Assembly (NCBI GenBank): GCA_024372625.1
Contig: CP099603.1
Span: 186,001-250,000 of the forward strand
From: Comamonadaceae bacterium OTU4NAUVB1
Lineage (GTDB): Bacteria; Pseudomonadota; Gammaproteobacteria; Burkholderiales; Burkholderiaceae_C
Length of the DNA stretch: 64,000 nt
Direction of reading: 5' to 3'
Every line of letters starts with the position of its first letter. The first letter of the stretch is position 1. This document shows positions 9,942 through 18,602 of the stretch, piece after piece. The notes beneath the pieces are model-generated. The model saw nothing but the letters and a program-made list of their open reading frames with translations, was not told where the DNA came from and did not search any database. Both the position numbers and the translations under genes were made by a program.

Positions 9942-11663
9942 TCAGAGAGAGACGGAAAGACGGAAGCCGAACCGGGTCGATTCACGAACCAGTGGCGACG
10001 GCACGTGCAGCGCGCGTGCGGCGAAGAGGTCGAGGCTGGTGCGTTTCCAGTTCACCGTCGTGCCGAGCGTCGCGCCCGACAGCGAGCCCGACGGCACGCC
10101 CGGGGCGCGGTTGCGCACATGGCCGAAGTCGTAGGCGACGTAGACGCGTCCACCCAGCGTGGCGCCCTCGCTGGGGAGTTGCCACGGCAGCGAGAGTTCG
10201 TTGCGCAGCAAATAGCCGTCGTCGCCGCTCAGCGTGCTCATGAGCGCGCCGCGCACCGTCGACACGCCACCGACGAGGAACTGCTGCGAGCCGTAGAGCG
10301 TGTCGTAGGCATGCTGGGCGCTGAACTGCGACGACCACAGCAACGGCTGCTTCGCAATGTCGAAGCGGCGGTTGAAGCCGACGTCCAGCACGACCTTGCG
10401 GAACTGCGCGTGTGGCGCCTCCTCGGGCAGATCGGCCGCGTCGCGCAGCGCGCCGAAGTCCGACAGGCCCTTGACGTGGCCGAGTCGCGCGTTCGCCAGG
10501 CCGCCGGCCATCGCGGTGAAGCCCGACACGCCGACGTCCGCGTAGGCGAGCTTGCGGCTCGCGATGCCCAGGAACTGGCCACCCAGGTAGCTCTCGGTCT
10601 CCTGGGTCGAGAGGCGGCCGGAGAGCGACACGCGACTGGCCTGGTCGCGGTAGACGACGCGGTCGAGCGCCGCGCTGCGGGTGGTGGTCTTGCCGGTGGA
10701 CAGGAGGGTGGCACCGCTGGGCAGCGACAGCCGGTTGGCATAGCGGCTCTGGCTGTGGTCCAGCGACAAGGTGCTGTAGCCGAACGGGATCGAGAACTGG
10801 GCCGCGTTGATCGTCGCGTCGTGGTCGGCGTCGTGCGGCACGGTGGCGCGCCGCGTCAGCGAGAGCATTTCGTTGAGTCCCAGCACGCTGTCGAAGCTGA
10901 CGGTGGCGGAGGCGCTGTCCCGCCCCGTGGCCCGCGTGCCGTAGTTGTCGGCCGAGGCGTAGAGGTTGACCGGCAGCACCGACGGGTTCTTCACCACCAC
11001 CACGCTGTCGCCGGGCCGGCTGCCGGGCTGGATGTCGAGCACCGCGCGGCTGGACGCGAGGCGATTGATCTGGTCGATGCCCTGTTCCAGGTCACGCAGG
11101 TCGAGCAGTTCGCCCGGCGTGGCCGGAAAGACCCCGCGCGGCCAGACCGACGCGGCGCGCGGTCCGTCGACGCGGTAGGCCTCGATGCGGCCTTCGATCA
11201 CGTTGATCTGCAGGGTGCCGGTGCGCAGGTCCTGCGCCGGGAGGTAGGCGCGCGTGGTGATGAGGCCGCGGTCGATGTAACGCTTGGTGATCTGCGCGAG
11301 CACGGCCTCGAGCTCGCCGACGCCGAGGCAGCGGCCGGCGAAGTCGGTCTCGATGCGTCGCGCCACGTCCGCCGGAAGGTGCTCGGCGCCGTCGATGCGC
11401 ACCGTGCGGATGTCGCGGCACGCCACGCCGATGTCCGGCACGTTCACCTGCGGGCGAACGTCGCGCAGGTCGGCACCGGGTTGCGTCGACGGCGCACGGC
11501 GCGCGCGTTCCTGGTCGAGGCGCAACAGGTCCTGCTGCTGGCGCTCGATCAGCTGGTTCTGCCGGTCGAGCGCGTTGGCGTCGATCTGCGCCGACGCCGC
11601 CTGCGCCAGCGCGCCGATCAGGGCGCCCAGCGTGCCCGTCCGCATGTGTCTCCATCCGCTCAT
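9942..11663 (-). CDS. TpsB outer-membrane transporter (ShlB/FhaC/HecB family)
   Basis: 573-residue Omp85-superfamily transporter that exports the adjacent TpsA protein across the outer membrane. A signal peptide (ending near AQAASA) is followed by a Gln/Arg-rich N-terminal helix (about 27-60), a POTRA region (about 85-160: VRIDGAEHLP, then ITKRYIDRGLITTRAYLP) and a C-terminal 16-strand barrel. The L6 signature is VSTVRG within the barrel. The chain ends RFGFRLSVSL, a beta-strand end as expected for this family. The length is usual for FhaC. An alternative start at 11645 (MRTGTLG) gives a more standard signal peptide. It is first in the operon with the adhesin, and its promoter should lie in the AT-rich stretch upstream. 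Confidence 0.92.
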   Translation of the reverse strand: MSGWRHMRTGTLGALIGALAQAASAQIDANALDRQNQLIERQQQDLLRLDQERARRAPSTQPGADLRDVRPQVNVPDIGVACRDIRTVRIDGAEHLPADVARRIETDFAGRCLGVGELEAVLAQITKRYIDRGLITTRAYLPAQDLRTGTLQINVIEGRIEAYRVDGPRAASVWPRGVFPATPGELLDLRDLEQGIDQINRLASSRAVLDIQPGSRPGDSVVVVKNPSVLPVNLYASADNYGTRATGRDSASATVSFDSVLGLNEMLSLTRRATVPHDADHDATINAAQFSIPFGYSTLSLDHSQSRYANRLSLPSGATLLSTGKTTTRSAALDRVVYRDQASRVSLSGRLSTQETESYLGGQFLGIASRKLAYADVGVSGFTAMAGGLANARLGHVKGLSDFGALRDAADLPEEAPHAQFRKVVLDVGFNRRFDIAKQPLLWSSQFSAQHAYDTLYGSQQFLVGGVSTVRGALMSTLSGDDGYLLRNELSLPWQLPSEGATLGGRVYVAYDFGHVRNRAPGVPSGSLSGATLGTTVNWKRTSLDLFAARALHVPSPLVRESTRFGFRLSVSL

Positions 11664-11982
11664 CGCATGTCCCGTCGTTGGTCCGGATCGCCCGGCCGCT
11701 GGATTCGGCCTTCCGGATCTGGCGGGTCTGTTCGCAGGCCGATCGACGTCGCGACGTCGGCGGAATGAAACAGAATGTGTGATCTTATTTACATTTGTTC
11801 ATGATTGTCACAAAAATTATTCATGTGTCGGCCCGAACGAACACGTGGGGATTCGGACCGCTTCGTGCTCGGTGCCGGGCTGCTTTGGCGGTTGCACGCG
11901 ACGGCCGAAATCCAGGGTGGCGCGATGCGAAGGGCGTGCGTGTCGATGTCGGACACGTTGCCCGGCATAGGAAAATGCGTGC
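11664..11982. promoter_or_regulatory. Divergent promoter region of the TPS operon and the hybrid kinase
   Basis: This 319-bp gap separates the minus-strand transporter gene from the plus-strand kinase. Its only AT-rich stretch is about 11764-11830. Within it TGTGATCTTATTTACA (11778-11793) fits the CRP/Vfr half-site pattern TGTGA-N6-TCACA with one mismatch. The rest is GC-rich with no recognised gene. That the site controls the adhesin operon is inference. Confidence 0.4.
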
Positions 11983-14088
11983 ATGAAGCCTCCCTTGCAT
12001 GCAGGTCCCGCAGCCGCGAAGAGTGAGACGGTGCCCGTCGCGGGGATCGACTCGTTTCCCCGGTCTGAGGGGGCGATGGGCCAGCGGGTGCGCGATTTCG
12101 ACTGGGCGGCGACGTCCCTCGGGCCGCTGGCGGTCTGGCCGGGCGAACTGCGCCAGGCGGTCGAGACGATGCTGTCGTCGATGTTTCCCCAGTGCCTGGT
12201 CTGGGGACCGGGCCTGGTGACGATCTACAACGACGGGTTCCGCCTGATCCTGGGCGACAAGCCCGAGGCGTTGGGCCGCTCCATTGCCGACGTCTGGTCC
12301 GAGGTCTGGTCATCGATCCAGCCCATCGTCGCGCGGGCTTTCGCGGGCCACGCCACGTTCATCGAGGACTTTCCGCTGGTGGTCAACCGGCATGGCTTCG
12401 ACGAGCAGGCTTACTTCACCTTCTGCTACAGCCCGGTGCGCGACGTCCACGGGACGGTAATGGGCATGCTCGACACCGTGGTGGAGACCACCGGCAAGGT
12501 CGACGCGTTGAAGCGTCTGAGCGCTCTGGCCGCTTCGCTGGAGCACGAGGTTTCCGAGCGGACGGTCGATCGCGACCGGATGTGGCAGCGCTCGACCGAT
12601 GCGATGGTCGTGTGCGCGCGGGACGTGCTCATCGACTCGGTCAATCCCGCCTGGACGCACATCCTGGGCTGGAACGAGGCACAGGCCATCGGTCGGTCGT
12701 TCCTGGATTTCGTCCACCCCGACGACCGCCCATCGACCCGCGAACTGCTGGCGAGCCTGCCCGAGGCGGGTCCCGCATTCACCTTCGAGAACCGCTGCCG
12801 TTGCGAGGACGGGACCCACCGCACGCTGGTGTGGACGACGGTGCCGGACGGCAAACTGCTGCTGGTCGGCCGCGACGTGAGTGCCGAGCGGGAGGCGGCC
12901 GACGCACTGAGGCGGTCCGAGACGGCCTTGCACCAAGCGCAGAAGATGGAGAGCGTCGGACAGCTCACGGGCGGTGTCGCGCACGACTTCAACAACCTGC
13001 TGCATGTCATCTCCGGCAACCTGCAGCTGCTCTCCAAGACGCTGGCGACGGACGCACGCGCCGAGCGCTACATCGTCAACGCGTTGGCGGGCGTCCAGCG
13101 TGGCGCCAAGCTCGCCAGTCAGTTGCTGGCGTTCGCGCGCCGGCAACCGCTCGAACCCAAGGTCGTCAACGTGGCCCGGCTGATTCCCGGCATCGAGGAC
13201 ATGCTCCACCGCACCATCGGCGAAGGCATCGAGATCGAGGCCGTGCTGTCGGCGGGCCTGTGGAATTGCTTCGTCGACACGGCCCAGATCGAAAACGCGA
13301 TCCTGAATCTCGCGATCAACGCGCGTGACGCCATGGAAGGCGTGGGCCGGCTGACCATCGAGGTCGCGAACGCCCATCTGGACGACGCCTATGCCCGCCT
13401 GCACGCGGACGTCACGGCGGGCCAGTTCGTGATGCTGGCGGTGACTGACACCGGCAGCGGCATGTCGGCCGAGCTGATGCAGAAGGTGTTCGAGCCCTTC
13501 TTCACCACCAAGACCGAAGGCAAGGGCAGCGGCCTGGGTCTGTCCATGGTCTATGGCTTCGTCAAGCAGTCCGGGGGTCACGTGAAGCTCTACAGCGAAG
13601 TGGGCCACGGCACCACGGTCAGGATCTACCTGCCACGGGTCCTGGCCGAGGAAGAACGCGCCGATCTCGCCGTGCCCGGCCTGATCCTGGGCGGCGCGGA
13701 GACCATCCTGGTGGCCGAGGACGACGATGCCGTCCGCGGCACGGTGGTGGAGCTGTTGACCGAGCTGGGCTACAACGTGCTGAAGGCCCGGGATGCGGAG
13801 GGCGCTCTGACCGTGATCGAGAGCGGCGTGCATGTCGACATGCTGTTCACCGACGTGGTGATGCCGGGCACCCTGCGCACCCCCGAACTGGCCCGGAAGG
13901 CACGCGAGAAACAGCCGCACATCGCGGTCCTGTTCACCTCCGGCTACACCCAGAACGCGATCGTCCACGGGGGGCGCCTGGACGCGGGCGTGGCGTTGAT
14001 CAGCAAGCCCTACACCCAGGAAGCGCTGGCACTCAAGATGCGCGAAGTGTTCGACAGACAGCGTCTGGCGAGAACGCGCTCGTCCTGA
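11983..14088 (+). CDS. PAS-PAS hybrid sensor histidine kinase with C-terminal receiver
   Basis: 701-residue cytoplasmic sensor with no obvious membrane segment. An N-terminal PAS/GAF-like sensor (about 30-175, starting RVRDFDWAATSLGPL, a form common in Burkholderiales and Rhizobiales kinases) is followed by a second PAS domain (about 200-310). A dimerisation domain has the phospho-acceptor His334 in GVAHDFNNLL, and the HATPase domain has NLAINARDAM, DTGSGM and GSGLGLSM boxes. The receiver domain (about 570-695) has the acidic pocket VAEDDDAV and phosphorylatable Asp624 in FTDVVMPG. This is the HWE/NtrB-like 'HDFNN' class, which usually signals within a phosphorelay. No partner response regulator is adjacent, so the output is unknown. 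Confidence 0.9.
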   Translation: MKPPLHAGPAAAKSETVPVAGIDSFPRSEGAMGQRVRDFDWAATSLGPLAVWPGELRQAVETMLSSMFPQCLVWGPGLVTIYNDGFRLILGDKPEALGRSIADVWSEVWSSIQPIVARAFAGHATFIEDFPLVVNRHGFDEQAYFTFCYSPVRDVHGTVMGMLDTVVETTGKVDALKRLSALAASLEHEVSERTVDRDRMWQRSTDAMVVCARDVLIDSVNPAWTHILGWNEAQAIGRSFLDFVHPDDRPSTRELLASLPEAGPAFTFENRCRCEDGTHRTLVWTTVPDGKLLLVGRDVSAEREAADALRRSETALHQAQKMESVGQLTGGVAHDFNNLLHVISGNLQLLSKTLATDARAERYIVNALAGVQRGAKLASQLLAFARRQPLEPKVVNVARLIPGIEDMLHRTIGEGIEIEAVLSAGLWNCFVDTAQIENAILNLAINARDAMEGVGRLTIEVANAHLDDAYARLHADVTAGQFVMLAVTDTGSGMSAELMQKVFEPFFTTKTEGKGSGLGLSMVYGFVKQSGGHVKLYSEVGHGTTVRIYLPRVLAEEERADLAVPGLILGGAETILVAEDDDAVRGTVVELLTELGYNVLKARDAEGALTVIESGVHVDMLFTDVVMPGTLRTPELARKAREKQPHIAVLFTSGYTQNAIVHGGRLDAGVALISKPYTQEALALKMREVFDRQRLARTRSS

Positions 14089-14806
14089 GCGATGCGGTTC
14101 GACGCGCCGCCGTGCGCCGTCATGCGCGGTCGACGACGCTGCGGTGATTCCACCATCGAGCCGTCCAACCGCTCGCGACATCGAATGCGGTGGAGGTCTC
14201 CATGGCGCTCGACAGGGCGCCCGAGCCGAAGTCAATCGCCAAGTTGATGAAAAAGTGGCTACTTTGGTACTCGTTGAAGTAACATGCTGTCATGAAAACG
14301 TGTGGCTCCAACTTGGGTTCTGCACCGGCGGGTCGCCGGGGCAAGAACTTGCCACGCGGGTTTTTCCACTCCGTCACTCCCCCATGAGGCGCGGACCGCC
14401 TTCGCAGCGGTCCCATCGTCTCGAACGCCCCGACGCTCGTCGGGCGCATTTCGTCCCATCTGCCTGGTGAGGTGACCCGACGTCCCGTCGGGTAGGTCCT
14501 CGAGCCACGCCTGCTCGTTTCGGGGGCACGCGTGGCGCGGAGCGCCGGCGCACGCGCCCGGGCTGCCGCAGCCAATCCCGTTCGAGTCCGTCTTCGGCCC
14601 CCCGAAGCCATGGTCTCGTCCATCGTGCGCGTTTCGGCGTCGCACGCGATCTTCGACCGGCGACTTCCTTGATTCGATTCAAGCGACTGACCGTGACCCA
14701 GTCTCCCGCCCTCCACCGTTCCGTCTGCCCCGGCAGCCGGGCACCGCGATGGTTCCAAGCCCCCGTGCCTCACCGATCCGGCCCGACCGCGGTCGGTGCA
14801 TTCCTC
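14089..14806. other. Long intergenic region, no convincing gene
   Basis: 718 bp between the hybrid kinase and the SulP transporter. The stretch 14225-14300 is distinctly lower in GC than its surroundings and contains AAGTGGCTACTTT (an AAGT/ACTT inverted pair around 14253-14265). It may hold a promoter, but no well-spaced -35/-10 pair could be assigned. A short minus-strand frame starting near 14290 has no recognisable family or ribosome binding site and was not called. Confidence 0.4.
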
Positions 14807-16294
14807 ATGTCCCTCTCTTCCCTCCGTCGCGACTGGCTGTCCAACGTGCGCGGCGACCTGCTCGCCGGCATCGTGGTGGCCCTGGCCCTGATCCCCGAAG
14901 CCATCGCCTTCTCCCTCATCGCCGGCGTGGACCCCCAGGTCGGTCTCTATGCCTCCTTCGGCATCGCGGTCGTCATCGCCTTCGCGGGGGGTCGACCGGG
15001 CATGATCTCCGCGGCGACCGGCGCCATGGCCCTGGTGATGGTCACGCTGGTGAAGGAGCACGGGCTGCAGTACCTGCTCGCGGCCACCGTGCTGACGGGC
15101 ATGCTGCAGATCGCGGCCGGCCTGCTCGGACTCGGCCGGCTCATGCGCTTCGTCTCGCGCTCGGTCGTCACGGGCTTCGTCAATGCGCTGGCGATCCTGA
15201 TCTTCCTGGCCCAGCTTCCTGAACTGACGAACGTCGGCTGGCCGGTCTACGCCATGACGGCGGCCGGTCTGGCCATCATCTATGGACTGCCCCGGCTCAC
15301 CAGGGCGGTGCCTTCGCCGCTGGTCTGCATCGTGGTGCTGACGGGAGTGGCCATGGTGCTCGGGCTGGACGTCCGCACCGTGGGGGACATGGGCCGGCTG
15401 CCCGCCAGCCTGCCCGCGTTCCTGTTGCCCGACGTGCCGCTGGGTCTGGACACGCTGCGCATCGTCCTTCCCTACGCGGTCACCCTGGCCGTGGTCGGCC
15501 TGCTGGAATCGATGATGACGGCGTCCATCGTCGACGACCTCACCGACACCGACAGCGACAAGACCCGCGAGTGCGTGGGCCAGGGCGTGGCCAACATGGC
15601 GGCCGGCTTCATCGGCGGCATGGCTGGCTGCGCCATGATCGGCCAATCCGTCGTCAACGTGAAATCCGGCGGGCGAGGGCGCCTGTCCACGCTGACGGCG
15701 GGCGTGGTCCTGCTCATCCTGATCGTCTTCCTGGGGCCCTGGGTCGAGCGCATTCCCATGGCCGCCCTGGTCGCGGTCATGCTGATGGTGAGCATCGGCA
15801 CCTTCCGCTGGGATTCCATCGCGGCACTGCGCACCCATCCGCCGAGCTCGTCGGTCGTCATGGTTGCCACCGTGCTGGTCACGGTCCTCACGCACGACCT
15901 AGCCCAGGGCGTCCTCGTGGGCGTGCTGCTCTCGGGCATCTTCTTTGCCCACAAGGTGGGGCGCGTGCTGCGCATCGAGCATGGCACGCGCGACGAGGGC
16001 CGCACCGCGACCTACGACGTGGTCGGCCAGGTCTTCTTCGCCTCGTCGCACCGCTTCGCCGCCGCCTTCGATTTCAAGGCAGGGGTCGAACGGGTTCGCA
16101 TCGATCTGAGCCGCGCCCATTTCTGGGACCTCACGGCCATCGACGCGCTCGACAAGGTGGTGACGACGTTCAGACGCGAGGGATGCGCCGTCGACGTGAG
16201 CGGCCTGAGCGGCATGAGCGAAACGGGTTCGACCCTGGTCGAACGCTTTGCCGTCCACGACGAGCCGCATGCGATCCATCGACCCCTGCATTGA
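14807..16294 (+). CDS. SulP/SLC26-family anion transporter with STAS domain
   Basis: 495-residue inner-membrane transporter of sulfate, bicarbonate or related anions. The N-terminal signature follows the start at once ([22 protein letters not shown]). About ten to twelve hydrophobic segments run to residue 400, including the family motif around [22 protein letters not shown]-terminal STAS domain (about 405-490, [20 protein letters not shown]) closes the protein. The start ATG at 14807 was chosen because homologues begin just before the [11 protein letters not shown] segment; an in-frame upstream ATG at 14669 would add a Pro/Arg-rich tail without family features. A universal stress protein gene follows 13 bp downstream, so the pair is probably one transcript. 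The actual anion cannot be told from sequence. Confidence 0.9.
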   Translation: MSLSSLRRDWLSNVRGDLLAGIVVALALIPEAIAFSLIAGVDPQVGLYASFGIAVVIAFAGGRPGMISAATGAMALVMVTLVKEHGLQYLLAATVLTGMLQIAAGLLGLGRLMRFVSRSVVTGFVNALAILIFLAQLPELTNVGWPVYAMTAAGLAIIYGLPRLTRAVPSPLVCIVVLTGVAMVLGLDVRTVGDMGRLPASLPAFLLPDVPLGLDTLRIVLPYAVTLAVVGLLESMMTASIVDDLTDTDSDKTRECVGQGVANMAAGFIGGMAGCAMIGQSVVNVKSGGRGRLSTLTAGVVLLILIVFLGPWVERIPMAALVAVMLMVSIGTFRWDSIAALRTHPPSSSVVMVATVLVTVLTHDLAQGVLVGVLLSGIFFAHKVGRVLRIEHGTRDEGRTATYDVVGQVFFASSHRFAAAFDFKAGVERVRIDLSRAHFWDLTAIDALDKVVTTFRREGCAVDVSGLSGMSETGSTLVERFAVHDEPHAIHRPLH

Positions 16295-16307
16295 GGAGAA
16301 GAAAAAA

Positions 16308-17177
16308 ATGAACAAGATCTACGCCTGCCTGGACGATCGGGAACCCCCGTTTCCCGTCGTCGATGCCGCGGTCTGGTGCGCTCGGCACCTGCAGGCACCG
16401 CTGGAATTCCTGCACGTGCGCGACCGTGAGCGGCATCCCCGCACGAGCGTCGTCGACCTGAGCGGCGTGGTCGGGTTGGCGGCTCAGGAAGCGCTGCTTC
16501 GCACGCTGGTCGAACGCGACGAGCGGCAGGTCCTGTCAGGGCGGCAGGCGGGCTGCCTCGTCCTGAAGAACGCCCGCTACCGCGCGCTGGCGTCGGGCCT
16601 GGACGATGTGATCGCCCGGTTCTCGCACCGCGAGCTGGAACACCACGCGTGCGACATCCGGGACGACGCGAGGCTCCTGGTGATCGGGTCGTGCTTCCCG
16701 CATGCGGACGCGCACGGCCGTCGCCGGACCGAGCACCTGAGAAATGCCCTGTGTTCGATGAAGACCCCCGCGCTGCTGGTGCCGGACTCGCCTTTCCAGG
16801 AACCACGGTGCCTCGTGCTGGCGATCGACGGCCGGGCGTTCTCCCACAAGTCCCTGATCGACGTGTTGCTGGCGACGCCCGCGCTCACGCGGTTGCCGGT
16901 GTTCATCGCCACGGCACCGACATCGGACGCGAAGTCGGGTCGGCGCCTGCAGGAAGCCGTCGATCTGCTGGCCTGCGCGGGTTTCGACATCCAGACACGC
17001 CCTGGCGCGCACGGGTCCAGGCCCGCCACATCGGGCCGTCCGGCCTGGCACGTGCCGGCCCTGCTGATCATGGGCAACGACAACGACGGGTGCTGGCAGC
17101 AGCTGTTGAGCGGCCGGGCGACCGGCCCATCCCTCGTCCCGGGCGCGATGCCCGTGCTCGTGCTGCCTTGCCATTGA
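16308..17177 (+). CDS. Universal stress protein (UspA family), tandem type
   Basis: 289-residue cytoplasmic protein with two degenerate Usp-type alpha/beta halves. The first half begins MNKIYACLDD and ends with TPALLVPDSPF. The second begins RCLVLAIDGRAFSHKSLIDVLL and ends MPVLVLPCH, the usual hydrophobic Usp C-terminus. The ATP-binding GxxG-x9-GS signature is not clear in either half, so nucleotide binding is doubtful. GAGGAGA lies 9 bp before the ATG at 16308 and fixes the start. It sits 13 bp after the SulP transporter gene, an arrangement that fits stress-linked control of, or interaction with, the anion carrier; this is inference. Confidence 0.8.
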   Translation: MNKIYACLDDREPPFPVVDAAVWCARHLQAPLEFLHVRDRERHPRTSVVDLSGVVGLAAQEALLRTLVERDERQVLSGRQAGCLVLKNARYRALASGLDDVIARFSHRELEHHACDIRDDARLLVIGSCFPHADAHGRRRTEHLRNALCSMKTPALLVPDSPFQEPRCLVLAIDGRAFSHKSLIDVLLATPALTRLPVFIATAPTSDAKSGRRLQEAVDLLACAGFDIQTRPGAHGSRPATSGRPAWHVPALLIMGNDNDGCWQQLLSGRATGPSLVPGAMPVLVLPCH

Positions 17178-17185
17178 GTTGCCCG

Positions 17186-17536
17186 ATGACCATCAGCCTT
17201 GACGATCTGAGGGTGTTCGCGGCGGTCGCGGACGCAGGCTCGTTCCGCGAGATCTCGAAAGCCAGCGCCCGCAGCGCCACGGCCGTGAGCCGGGCGGTCC
17301 GGCGTCTGGAGGCCGAATTGGGGATCACGCTGCTGGAGCGCACGACGCGCAGCGTTTTTCCGACCCGCGAGGGAGCGCTGTTGCTGGAGCGGCTCGCCCC
17401 CGCGCTGCTGCAGGTGGAGGCGGCCGTCGCGTGGGTGATGACCTCCGGGGGCGCGGAGCGCGGCCCGGGCGACGCCGACGCCGGGAACGTCGCCGCATCG
17501 CCCATGCCGGAACTCGCGCGCAAGACCTGGCCCTGA
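17186..17536 (+). pseudogene. LysR-family regulator fragment (DNA-binding domain only)
   Basis: 116-codon frame starting 8 bp after the stress-protein gene. Residues 1-60 are a clean LysR helix-turn-helix (ISLDDLRVFAAVADAGSF, ATAVSRAVRRLE, LLERTTRSVFPT). The linker helix follows, then about 35 residues of Gly/Ala/Asp-rich sequence and a stop. A full LysR protein is about 300 residues, so the entire effector-binding domain is missing. No matching sequence in another frame was found in the 142 bp before the next gene. It is probably a decayed gene, but a short DNA-binding protein that competes with full-length LysR cannot be excluded. Confidence 0.72.
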
Positions 17537-17678
17537 ACACCCGTCGATCCACGTCGGCGACGCGTCCAAGCGGGAGCAGAGGCGACGTCGTCGCGCCCGC
17601 GGGCTGGCCGATGTCCGACGTGACCACTCACCCGGGTCGATGGCAGCATGCACGGTTCCAATCGATCCGGAGGGCGTC

Positions 17679-18407
17679 ATGCCGCAACCGCAACCGCAAC
17701 CCCAAACGCAGCCCGGCGGCAGACCGCAAGTTCTGTTCTTCGACGTCAACGAGACGCTGCTCGACCTCGCGCCGCTGAAGACCCGCATCGGCGACATCCT
17801 CGTCGACCCCGGCCAGGCCGAGCTCTGGTTCGCCATGACGCTGCAGCACGCGCTCGCGATGACGGTCGCCGGCCAGTACGCACCGTTTTCCGACATCGGG
17901 GCCGGCGTGCTGCGGATGCTCGCGCGCAACAGCGATCTGACCGTGAGCGAGGCGGACGCCAGGGACGTCCTGTCGGGCATGACCCGGCTCCCGCCCCATC
18001 CCGATGTGGCTCCCGCCCTGCAGCGGATGAAGGCGGGCGGCCTGCGGCTGGCGTGCCTGACCAACTCGTCGCAGGCGGGGCTCGCGGCGCAGATGCAGCA
18101 TTCGGGACTCGCGCCTTTCTTCGAGCGACAACTCAGCGTGGAGTCCGTGGGCCGGTTCAAGCCGCATGCCGACGTGTATCGCTGGGCGGCCCGGGAGATG
18201 GCGCGCGAGCCCGGCGACTGCATGCTGGTCGCCGCCCACGGATGGGACGTGGCGGGCGCGAAATGGGCCGGACTGCGGACGGCTTTCGTCGCCCGCGAGG
18301 GGCAACAGAAGTTTCCGCTGGCACCCGCGCCGGACGTCGACGTGCCCGACCTGGGCGCGCTGGCCGAGGCGCTCGACGCGTCGTCCGAGGCCCGGCCGGT
18401 CCGTTGA
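17679..18407 (+). CDS. HAD-superfamily hydrolase, haloacid dehalogenase type II
   Basis: 242-residue cytoplasmic hydrolase. Motif I is FFDVNETLLDL, with the nucleophile Asp in DVNET as in L-2-haloacid dehalogenases. Motif II is LACLTNSS, the lysine of motif III lies in VGRFKPHADVY, and the acidic end resembles VAAHGWDVAGAKWAGL, where the usual 'DxxGA' is replaced by 'DVAGA'. The N-terminal PQPQPQPQTQP run is low-complexity. The start at 17679 has GGAGGG a few bases upstream. Substrates could be short haloacids, or the protein may be a phosphatase-like relative; the DVNET form favours the dehalogenase branch. The exporter gene begins 195 bp downstream. Confidence 0.85.
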   Translation: MPQPQPQPQTQPGGRPQVLFFDVNETLLDLAPLKTRIGDILVDPGQAELWFAMTLQHALAMTVAGQYAPFSDIGAGVLRMLARNSDLTVSEADARDVLSGMTRLPPHPDVAPALQRMKAGGLRLACLTNSSQAGLAAQMQHSGLAPFFERQLSVESVGRFKPHADVYRWAAREMAREPGDCMLVAAHGWDVAGAKWAGLRTAFVAREGQQKFPLAPAPDVDVPDLGALAEALDASSEARPVR

Positions 18408-18602
18408 TCCGGGCATGGCTTCCGAGCCGGCGTCCTGGCGAGCTTCGACGTCGGCGCGGCCTGGCCGATCCCGCCGCCGGCCCGCGCGCCACGCGATGCG
18501 ATGCCCGATCCGTGCGGATCGACGACGTGCGCGCCACCCGGTCGCCAGCGCGACTTCTTGCATGATCCGACCTTTCCATCGAGCGTTGGCAGGAACACGC
18601 GA

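Noticed and set aside
6360..11768. Plus-strand open frame of about 1800 codons
   Set aside because: Runs antisense across both the adhesin and its transporter, and its low-complexity translation has no recognisable motif.
12310..14235. Minus-strand open frame opposite the PAS hybrid kinase
   Set aside because: No family signature, while the plus strand has complete kinase and receiver motifs.
14120..14293. Short minus-strand peptide frame in the 14.1-14.8 kb gap
   Set aside because: No ribosome binding site, no family match and codon bias unlike neighbouring genes.
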